Part shown: positions 1 through 4,842 of the stretch, piece after piece
Position numbering within the stretch: the stretch's first letter is position 1
Layout of the letters: the number at the start of each line of letters is the position of its first letter
Source of the DNA: Candidatus Omnitrophota bacterium
GTDB lineage: Bacteria > Omnitrophota > Gorgyraeia > Duberdicusellales > 4484-171
NCBI GenBank assembly: GCA_023818995.1
Contig: JAMWDA010000023.1
Span: forward strand, 4,686 to 13,424
Direction: 5' to 3'
DNA length: 8,739 nucleotides
The notes under the pieces: model-generated
The model's database searches: none
What the model saw: only the letters and a program-made list of their open reading frames with translations
What the model was told of the DNA's origin: nothing
Position numbers and translations under genes: made by a program

Positions 1-520
1 TTTTCTCTAATTCTTCTTTAACATTTTTTTTAGCGATTTTTCTTAGTTTTAGAGGGTTATCTTCACCTATAATATTTATACGCATCATTGGCATTTCAAA
101 GGGATTATGTTTCATTACTATTGGCTCTTCACATTCACGGGGAAGTTTTTCTTTTATTAGGTCTAATTTTTCTCTTACTTCTAAGGCGGCAAAATCCATA
201 TTCGTTCCCCAGTCAAACTCACCCATTACTATAGAGGCACCTTCTCTTGATATAGATGAGATACGTTTTAATCTATTTACCGTGCCAATAGCTTCTTCAA
301 TTGGTCGTGTAATCATACTTTCTATTTCATAGGGGGAAGCCTGGCGGTAGCGAGTAAGAACAGTAATCTGAGGATATACCAAGGGAGGGAAAAGCTCCTG
401 GGGTAGGAAATACCACGAAATTAGGCCAATTATTACAACACCGAGATAAATCATTAAAGTAGTAACCTTCCTATTTAGACAAAAAGATACTATTTTCATA
501 ATATCGTTAATTCCACCCAT
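1..520 (-). CDS. RND efflux pump inner-membrane subunit (AcrB/HAE1-like), N-terminal part only
   Basis: This is the first 173 residues of an RND-family proton-driven exporter, read leftwards and cut by the window edge. The sequence shows a short charged N-terminus, a first membrane helix (about residues 22-39, TTLMIYLGVVIIG) and then the start of the periplasmic porter domain. The motifs LPQELFPPLVYPQITV, SPYEIESMITRPIEEAIG, LKRISSISREGASIV and AALEVREKLDLIKEKLP are typical of the AcrB/MexB/HAE1 family. Full members have about 1000 residues and 12 helices, so most of the protein, including the proton-relay aspartates, lies outside the window. It is the last visible gene of an operon after an outer-membrane channel and a periplasmic adaptor, which fits a tripartite drug or metabolite exporter; the substrate cannot be told. 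Two in-frame starts are possible: ATG at 520, which directly abuts a large palindrome, and ATG at 499, which gives MKIVSFCLNRKVTTLM, a normal-looking RND N-terminus. The family call is firm, the start is not. Confidence 0.93.
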   Translation of the reverse strand, partial: MGGINDIMKIVSFCLNRKVTTLMIYLGVVIIGLISWYFLPQELFPPLVYPQITVLTRYRQASPYEIESMITRPIEEAIGTVNRLKRISSISREGASIVMGEFDWGTNMDFAALEVREKLDLIKEKLPRECEEPIVMKHNPFEMPMMRINIIGEDNPLKLRKIAKKNVKEELEK

Positions 521-563
521 TTACTACACCCGCCGGGTGTACTACACCCGGCGGGTGTAGTAA
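521..563. repeat. Nested 43-base perfect inverted repeat (two ACCCGNCGGGT palindromes)
   Basis: Arms 521-541 and 543-563 are exact reverse complements around one central base (C542). Each arm contains its own palindrome: TACACCCG/CGGGTGTA around C533 (525-541) and around G551 (543-559). The G+C-rich cores stand out sharply in this AT-rich DNA. It fills most of the 53-base gap between adaptor and pump genes and ends directly before the pump ATG at 520. A third unit with the same ACCCGNCGGGT core lies at 4172-4192, so this is a dispersed repeat family, resembling REP-type elements. In RNA it would form one long or two short hairpins and could affect translation or stability of the pump mRNA. 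There is no U-tract after it, so it is not a standard terminator. Confidence 0.9.
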
Positions 564-573
564 GGGAGATTAA

Positions 574-1749
574 TTACTCCCTTGATTCAAAGGTCTCTAC
601 ACCAACTACTTTTCCTTTTCCATAGGGGAGGATTTCTCCTTCGCTACGAGTAATTATTAAACTGTTATTTTCTAAGCCGGCAATAACTGAATATTCAGGA
701 CTCCTATGTAAAACTTCTATCTGTTTTAATTCTATAGTTCCAATTACTTTACCTTCTTCTAAATCTTTATCCGTAAATTCATTATCCGGTTCTAAGACAT
801 AGACTGCATATATCTCAGGAGCGGCAACAAGGAGATTTTCTGTAGGTACTATTAAAGCATTTTTAAATTCATTGATAATAATCTCACCTTTTAGAAACAT
901 TCCCGGTAGGAGAGTATAATTGTTGTCGGTATTATCTATTTCTATTCTTAGAGTAAGTGTACGAGATGTTCCTTTTACTGAAGGTAGTATGTTTTTAATT
1001 AAGCCGGTAAATTTTATCTCAGGATAAGTTTCTACCCATATTTGGGCGATTTGGCCTTGTTTTATTCTACTAATATCTTTTTCAGTCACTCCCACTTCGG
1101 CATAAACTTTATCTATCTTTATAATAGTGAAAGCTTTTATTTCCGGGCTAACCAGTTCTCCTTCGGAGATATCTTTTTTATCTATCTTACCATTACACGG
1201 GGAGGTTAATTTTATTTTTTTTATGCTATCTTCGGCTAATTCCCATTCTTTTTTTGCAGATTCTGTGCGAAACCTTTGGGAATCAATTCTTAATTTCATC
1301 TCTTCTATTTTTTCCTTTAGTATTGCTCCTTTATCATAGAGAGCTTTCTTTACTTGGAATTCTTTCTCCATAGAAAGAAGTAAACTGTTCTCAGATTCGT
1401 ATTTATTCTTGGCATAGTCCCTTCTTAAAATAAATTCGGTTTCTTCTAATTCAGCAAGCAAATCACCTTCTTTTACTTGATCTCCCTCTTTAAAATATAT
1501 TTTCTTAACAATTCCCCTCTCAGAAAACTTAAGGTTCACTGTTTCTAAGGGAGTGATTGTCCCTAATATAGGAATAGTATCCTTAAAGAGAGGTATAGGT
1601 TTGACTTTGTAGACCATTACTTGAATCTCTTCTAAGAATTGTTTTTTTATCTCTTCTAAATCTTTTTTTCCCTGAGGAAGAGCTGAGGTAAATATAAAGA
1701 AAATGCTTATAAGGGAACAGAACACATATTTAAAATTATTTAAGTTCAT
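574..1749 (-). CDS. Periplasmic adaptor (membrane fusion protein) of RND efflux system, HlyD/AcrA-type
   Basis: A 391-residue adaptor that would link the inner-membrane RND pump to the outer-membrane channel. Residues 1-24 look like a signal peptide (FKYVFCSLISIFFIFTSALP); no lipobox is evident, so membrane anchoring is uncertain. Domains in order: first lipoyl half about 75-102 (GIVKKIYFKEGDQVKEGDLL), alpha-helical hairpin rich in Lys/Glu about 103-178, second lipoyl half about 180-213 (LTSPCNGKIDKKDISEGELV), beta-barrel about 214-295 including LLPGMFLKGEI, and a membrane-proximal region starting at VPTENLL (301-307). Length and order match AcrA/MexA-type proteins. The start at 1749 is supported by a strong ribosome binding site, GGAAGGAG, five bases upstream. 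It lies 44 bases after the channel gene and 53 bases before the pump gene on the same strand, so the three are very likely one transcript. The family is clear; the exported compound is unknown. Confidence 0.93.
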   Translation of the reverse strand: MNLNNFKYVFCSLISIFFIFTSALPQGKKDLEEIKKQFLEEIQVMVYKVKPIPLFKDTIPILGTITPLETVNLKFSERGIVKKIYFKEGDQVKEGDLLAELEETEFILRRDYAKNKYESENSLLLSMEKEFQVKKALYDKGAILKEKIEEMKLRIDSQRFRTESAKKEWELAEDSIKKIKLTSPCNGKIDKKDISEGELVSPEIKAFTIIKIDKVYAEVGVTEKDISRIKQGQIAQIWVETYPEIKFTGLIKNILPSVKGTSRTLTLRIEIDNTDNNYTLLPGMFLKGEIIINEFKNALIVPTENLLVAAPEIYAVYVLEPDNEFTDKDLEEGKVIGTIELKQIEVLHRSPEYSVIAGLENNSLIITRSEGEILPYGKGKVVGVETFESRE

Positions 1750-1753
1750 AATT

Positions 1754-1761
1754 CTCCTTCC
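1754..1761 (-). promoter_or_regulatory. Strong Shine-Dalgarno site of the adaptor gene
   Basis: On the minus strand GGAAGGAG lies four bases before the ATG ending at 1749. It is the clearest ribosome binding site in the window and fixes the adaptor start. The other genes here have weak or no such site, so this gene may be translated more efficiently than its neighbours. Confidence 0.85.
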
Positions 1762-1793
1762 ACATTTAATTTGATATTTTTTGATTATTACCC

Positions 1794-4022
1794 TTATAGT
1801 TCTTTTACTATATTAAGATTAAATCCTGTAGCTTTATCCAGTGTTATTAAACCAAGATACATATCCAATTTGGCGCGTAATAGGGAAAGAGTTGTTTCAG
1901 TATTTCTTAATTCTATTTCCATAACGTCGGATATAGCCTGTTCATCTGCTCTTAATAATTCTTTTTTTAGTTCCAACTCTTTAGAGTATGTTTCCAATTC
2001 TTTCTTTATACTTTCTATTCTTCTTTGGGCTTCGGTATAAGTAAAATAACCATCTTGTACCTCCCAGGCAATATCTTTTTTAAGCTTAATAAATTCATCT
2101 TCCGCTTGTTTTAAAGCTATTTTACTCTCCTGAGTTTCTGTATAGTATCTAAATTTATCTAATAGGTTCATTTTAAAAGAAAGAGTATCTGCTTCGGTTT
2201 TAGTAGAGACTTCAGCTATTTCCGTAGGCACAGTTTTCTCTTTGGTGAGAGAAGTTTCAAATGAGCTGCCTCCGAATAACCAAATTACTCTACCCACAAC
2301 ATTCCAGTTATTAGCTAACTCTAAATCCTGGTAACCATAAGCTTCACCACTTCTACCCCAGAAGCTTTCTAAAAGTAATTTTGGTCTATTTTCAACTTTT
2401 GTTATACGATAGGCAACTTCTGTGGCTTTAATAGTTTTCTCCCAGAGGGCTATTTCAGGTCTTAATCTTATTCCCATATTTATATATTCAGAAATAGAGC
2501 TTTGTAATCGTATATTTTCTTTGAAATCAATAAATGTTATTTGGGGTATTTGTTCTTCAGGGTTAATCCCTAATACCTTCTTAAGGTTAGCGATACTTAA
2601 GTTATATCTACTTTGTTGAGCAGCAAGGTACGCTTCTAATTTATGGGTTAGGTTCTGGATTTTAAGATACTCTATTTGGGTAATCAATTTTGCTTCTTGG
2701 AGAGTATTACCCATAGTTAAATAGTCTTTAAATTTCTTATATGCCTCTTCTAATACAGAAAGAGTATTCTTTTCGTTAATAAAGATATAGTAGCTTTTTA
2801 AGAGCTCAAATACAAGTTCATTCCTAACTTTCTCATAATTATTTTTGGCAACCTCTACATTTAATCTTTCTCTTTTTAAAGATAAGCCACGTTGGCCACT
2901 ATCGTAAAGAATATGTTGGGCTTTTGCTCCATAGGATTTGCTCTTATAGGTATCGGTTATAGTTTCTCCTGTAGTAGAATTATATTCAATACCTAATGCA
3001 GGGAAAAGAGTTCTCATAGCTTCTTTTACTTTCATCAGGGATAATTTTAATTGACTTTCTGCTATCTTTAATGGTTGATAGTTATTTTTTGCAATCTGAT
3101 AAAGTTTATTTATTTCCTCTTTATCTTTTAGAAAATTAAGGGGAGTAAACTTATCTTCTAAAGGTAGTTCGTCTAACTTTTCCTGGTAAAATTTATCTTC
3201 TTTAGATTTAGCTAAAGCTAACTCTTCTTTAAGTGAAGGTGTTTTTTCTATCTTGAAGTTTAGAGGTAGAGTGATTTCTATTGTCTTTTCAGTTATTTCT
3301 GTAGGATAGGGAAATGGTTGGGCTATATCCAGAGTGAGGAGAGCAGATTTATCCAGTATAGGATAACCACTTGATTTTATTATTTGAGGGTTTTTTACTT
3401 TTCCTTCACAATCTATGTTAAATTTTATTTCCACACTCCCTTCATAACCTTTTTCTTTTGCTTGCGGTGGATAGAGAAGATAGAAATTAAGTATATGAGA
3501 TATTCTTTCAATATATTCAGTATATTTTTGAGAATCAATCTCTTTATATTCAGATTCGGTTTTACGTGGTGCTACAGGATATTCAGAGAGTTTTGGTGAT
3601 ACTGATATGGTTTCTTCTTGGGGTATATTTTGGGGTATATTGGTTTTATAGTGCATTGTAATAATGATTTCTGTTTCTTTTAGAGGTAGTGGTAGAGAAG
3701 GGAAAGGGGATGAGTTATTAACTATCCATTGGCTAGCATTATCTAATAGCTGAGAACCCGAAGAGGTAATAATGTGTATTTCTTTTATTTCACCGTTATT
3801 ATTTAAGATAGTTCTTAGCTTAACACTTCCTTCAATTTTCTCCTCTTTTGCTTCTTGAGGGTAAAAAAAGAAAAAATCTATCTTTTTTCTGATATGTTCA
3901 ATATATTCTTGAGGTATAGATAAAGGAGAAAAAACTTCTACTTTACTGTAACTTAGGAGAGGATGAATAAAACTACTTATTATTATAAAAAGAAAATATA
4001 AAGGCAACTTTCTTTTTAGCAT
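1794..4022 (-). CDS. Outer-membrane efflux channel (TolC/OEP-like) with two N-terminal TonB C-terminal-like domains
   Basis: A 742-residue fusion. Residues 1-25 form a signal peptide (KRK, then LPLYFLFIIISSFIHPLLSY). Two TonB C-terminal-like domains follow. The first, about 41-126, has FYPQEAKEEKIEGSVKLR, then NNNGEIKEI, SSGSQLLDNAS and PFPSLP. The second, about 168-256, has YPPQAKEKGYEGSVEIKF, then CEGKVKNPQIIKSSG, ILDKSAL and PFPYP. After a charged linker (257-300), residues about 300-730 match an outer-membrane factor with two TolC-type repeats: long helices such as NNYQPLKIAESQLKLSLMKV, AMRTLFPALGIEY at a strand region, LGINPEE, and a second repeat from IRLRPEIALW. Ordinary channels of this type have about 420-500 residues, so the extra 270 are the TonB-like pair. 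It is the first gene of the operon, before adaptor and pump, so a role as the exit channel is well supported. What the TonB-like domains bind is unknown; no ExbB/ExbD genes are visible. There is no clear Shine-Dalgarno before the ATG, but the signal peptide supports this start. Confidence 0.9.
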   Translation of the reverse strand: MLKRKLPLYFLFIIISSFIHPLLSYSKVEVFSPLSIPQEYIEHIRKKIDFFFFYPQEAKEEKIEGSVKLRTILNNNGEIKEIHIITSSGSQLLDNASQWIVNNSSPFPSLPLPLKETEIIITMHYKTNIPQNIPQEETISVSPKLSEYPVAPRKTESEYKEIDSQKYTEYIERISHILNFYLLYPPQAKEKGYEGSVEIKFNIDCEGKVKNPQIIKSSGYPILDKSALLTLDIAQPFPYPTEITEKTIEITLPLNFKIEKTPSLKEELALAKSKEDKFYQEKLDELPLEDKFTPLNFLKDKEEINKLYQIAKNNYQPLKIAESQLKLSLMKVKEAMRTLFPALGIEYNSTTGETITDTYKSKSYGAKAQHILYDSGQRGLSLKRERLNVEVAKNNYEKVRNELVFELLKSYYIFINEKNTLSVLEEAYKKFKDYLTMGNTLQEAKLITQIEYLKIQNLTHKLEAYLAAQQSRYNLSIANLKKVLGINPEEQIPQITFIDFKENIRLQSSISEYINMGIRLRPEIALWEKTIKATEVAYRITKVENRPKLLLESFWGRSGEAYGYQDLELANNWNVVGRVIWLFGGSSFETSLTKEKTVPTEIAEVSTKTEADTLSFKMNLLDKFRYYTETQESKIALKQAEDEFIKLKKDIAWEVQDGYFTYTEAQRRIESIKKELETYSKELELKKELLRADEQAISDVMEIELRNTETTLSLLRAKLDMYLGLITLDKATGFNLNIVKEL

Positions 4023-4042
4023 ATATAATATATTTTGTTTAA

Positions 4043-4071
4043 ATTATATAATATTTATTTATTTTTGTCAA
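4043..4071 (-). promoter_or_regulatory. Consensus sigma-70-type promoter of the efflux operon
   Basis: On the minus strand TTGACA (4066-4071) and TATAAT (4043-4048) are both perfect consensus and separated by exactly 17 bases. Transcription would begin near 4036, leaving a leader of about 14 bases before the ATG ending at 4022. The leader is only A and T apart from one C and has no Shine-Dalgarno sequence. Confidence 0.85.
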
Positions 4072-4091
4072 GTTTTTTGTAGTATTTTTAT

Positions 4092-4109
4092 TTGATACGG
4101 TTGATACGG
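4092..4109. repeat. Tandem 9-base direct repeat TTGATACGG x2 between divergent promoters
   Basis: TTGATACGG occurs twice in a row at 4092-4100 and 4101-4109, followed by TT. It lies upstream of the -35 element of the efflux promoter and on the -35 and spacer of the putative rightward promoter. That position would suit an operator for a regulator of one or both directions, but no regulator gene is visible and this is inference only. Confidence 0.5.
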
Positions 4110-4120
4110 TTAACTACTAT
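4092..4120 (+). promoter_or_regulatory. Possible promoter for the four-cysteine protein gene
   Basis: TTGATA (4092-4097), a 17-base spacer, then TACTAT (4115-4120). It would start transcription near 4127 and give a leader of about 90 bases that carries the palindrome at 4172-4192. In DNA this AT-rich such matches arise by chance, so confidence is limited. The 4023-4217 gap holds this, the leftward promoter, the tandem repeat and the palindrome; no further gene is seen. Confidence 0.35.
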
Positions 4121-4171
4121 ACTTTATTCTCTTTTCATCTCTGAAAACCTACTCCTTGTCAATCACTTTCC

Positions 4172-4192
4172 ATTCCACCCGACGGGTGGAAT
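4172..4192. repeat. Palindrome of the ACCCGNCGGGT family
   Basis: Arms ATTCCACCCG (4172-4181) and CGGGTGGAAT (4183-4192) are perfectly complementary around A4182. The core is the same as in the two units at 525-541 and 543-559, while the flanking bases differ but remain self-complementary. This suggests that pairing, not a fixed flank sequence, is preserved. It lies 25 bases before the ATG at 4218. There is no U-tract after it on either strand strong enough to call a terminator. Confidence 0.85.
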
Positions 4193-4217
4193 AGGGTAGG
4201 AATGTGGTAGAAAAGAA

Positions 4218-4577
4218 ATGGGTGATAAAAAATTGAGGGAGGGGTTGAATATAAGATTTAAATTATGGTATATTTATATAAAGCCACGGATGAAAAATAA
4301 AGTTAATATAAAAAAAATATGTAAAATTTGTCAAAAGGAATTTATCCCTAATAAGTTCCATCCTCACCAAGAGGTATGCTTAAATCCTTTATGTCAACAT
4401 AAAAGAGAGCTCATAAATCAAAGAAAATGGCGGGAAGCTAATCCTGATTATTTTAAATATAAAGAAAAAAAATCCTTGTGGGAACAGAAAAGAGCAAAAT
4501 ATTTAGAGTTATGGAGAAAAACACATAAAGATTATTTCAAACTTCTTAGACAAAAAAAGAGTGCAAACAAAAGTTAG
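4218..4577 (+). CDS. Small four-cysteine, zinc-ribbon-like basic protein of unknown function
   Basis: A 119-residue, strongly basic protein. Cysteines at 35, 38, 54 and 59 form CxxC-x15-CxxxxC (CKICQKEF ... EVCLNPLCQHKRE), a likely zinc site. It is followed by a helical, Lys/Arg/Trp/Tyr-rich tail with a loosely repeated pattern: KWREANPDYFKY at 70-81 and LWRKTHKDYFKLLR at 98-111. This layout recalls small uncharacterised bacterial proteins with a C-terminal W-x-x-x-H/N-P-D-Y-W/F repeat, but I know no assigned function. The zinc site and basic tail would suit nucleic acid binding, which is inference. The start is uncertain: ATG at 4218 has only a weak upstream AGGA, and ATG at 4290 (residue 25) would keep all cysteines and drop a dispensable-looking N-terminus. 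It stands alone on the plus strand, divergent from the efflux operon, and its stop codon lies 10 bases before the promoter of the riboswitch transcript. Confidence 0.7.
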   Translation: MGDKKLREGLNIRFKLWYIYIKPRMKNKVNIKKICKICQKEFIPNKFHPHQEVCLNPLCQHKRELINQRKWREANPDYFKYKEKKSLWEQKRAKYLELWRKTHKDYFKLLRQKKSANKS

Positions 4578-4586
4578 TTTTTTCTC

Positions 4587-4616
4587 TTGAAATTGACATA
4601 AAAAGTATGTTATATT
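4587..4616 (+). promoter_or_regulatory. Promoter of the riboswitch / giant-protein transcript
   Basis: TTGAAA (4587-4592), an 18-base spacer, and TATATT (4611-4616) preceded by TG one base upstream (extended -10, TG-T-TATATT). An overlapping perfect TTGACA lies at 4593-4598, with TATTTA at 4617-4622 also 18 bases away. Either pair would start transcription around 4622-4630, just before the aptamer, as expected for a riboswitch leader. Confidence 0.6.
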
Positions 4617-4649
4617 TATTTACTCATTAAAATTAAGTTAAGTATTTAA

Positions 4650-4816
4650 TAAGTGCGATAAAGCCAAACTCAAGAGTAATCTTGAGGACGGAAAGCCACG
4701 GGTCCTTGAAAATACGAATAGCAGAAATAAAAACTATACACAAATTTTCGTGTATATTTATTTGTGCATTCGTATTTGAGGATAAAATTAAAAGGATAGC
4801 CGGGTTACCGAAACTT
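4650..4816 (+). promoter_or_regulatory. Cyclic di-GMP class I riboswitch (GEMM-I) aptamer
   Basis: An RNA sensor for the second messenger c-di-GMP in the leader of the giant gene. Landmarks in order are: GCGATAAAGCCAAAC (4655-4669); P2 stem CTCAAGA/TCTTGAG (4669-4675 with 4680-4686) capped by a GNRA loop, GTAA; GACGGAAAGCCACGGGTCC (4687-4705), matching the family core GACGCAAAGCC; an unusually long P3 extension hairpin (4710-4777); and AAGGATAGCCGGGTTACCG (4792-4810), the conserved 3' side with the tetraloop receptor and ligand-binding C. The position equivalent to G20 of the Vibrio Vc2 aptamer is G (4663), which favours c-di-GMP over cGAMP (GEMM-Ib variants have A). The usual G21/C46 pair is replaced by C4664/G4691, a swap that keeps pairing. 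A four-base AAGT/ACTT pairing (4651-4654 with 4813-4816) could close P1. The identification rests on my recollection of the family consensus; the match is extensive. Confidence 0.9.
4710..4777 (+). repeat. Extended P3 hairpin inside the riboswitch
   Basis: Long inverted repeat within the aptamer. AAATACGAAT (4710-4719) pairs with ATTCGTATTT (4768-4777), GCA with TGC, AAATAAA with TTTATTT, and TATACAC (4735-4741) with GTGTATA (4750-4756) around an 8-base loop. There is one bulged A, one G/G mismatch and a 3-base bulge, giving about 27 pairs in all. Known class I aptamers have a much shorter P3 tip; this one is an insertion in a tolerant position. Confidence 0.85.
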
Positions 4817-4836
4817 AAGTAATTCGGCTATTTTTT
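4796..4836 (+). terminator. Riboswitch-controlled intrinsic terminator (expression platform)
   Basis: ATAGCCGGGTTAC (4796-4808) pairs with GTAATTCGGCTAT (4819-4831) over 13 pairs (two of them G-U) around a 10-base loop, followed by TTTTT (4832-4836). The left arm is the conserved 3' side of the c-di-GMP aptamer, so aptamer and terminator cannot coexist. Ligand binding should hold the aptamer and block the terminator, giving an ON switch. The giant gene starts seven bases after the U-tract. Confidence 0.85.
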
Positions 4837-4842
4837 ATTTAT

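Noticed and set aside
1127..1339. Open frame on the plus strand inside the adaptor gene
   Set aside because: Low-complexity antisense shadow of the minus-strand adaptor, without a ribosome site or recognisable motif. The same holds for plus-strand frames at 1771-2040, 2422-2619 and 3384-3599.
4281..4292. AAGCCACGG before ATG 4290 matches the riboswitch core AAAGCCACGGG at 4692
   Set aside because: None of the other aptamer elements (P2 with GNRA loop, 3' GGATAGCCGGGTTACCG) is present nearby, and it lies inside the coding frame; most likely chance.
4571..4590. T-rich stretch after the four-cysteine gene as a terminator
   Set aside because: There is no stable G+C-containing stem before the T run, and the bases overlap the -35 region of the next promoter.
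4655..4669. cGAMP-selective (GEMM-Ib) riboswitch instead of c-di-GMP
   Set aside because: The deciding position aligned with G20 is G here (4663), not A, so c-di-GMP is the better call; binding data would settle it.
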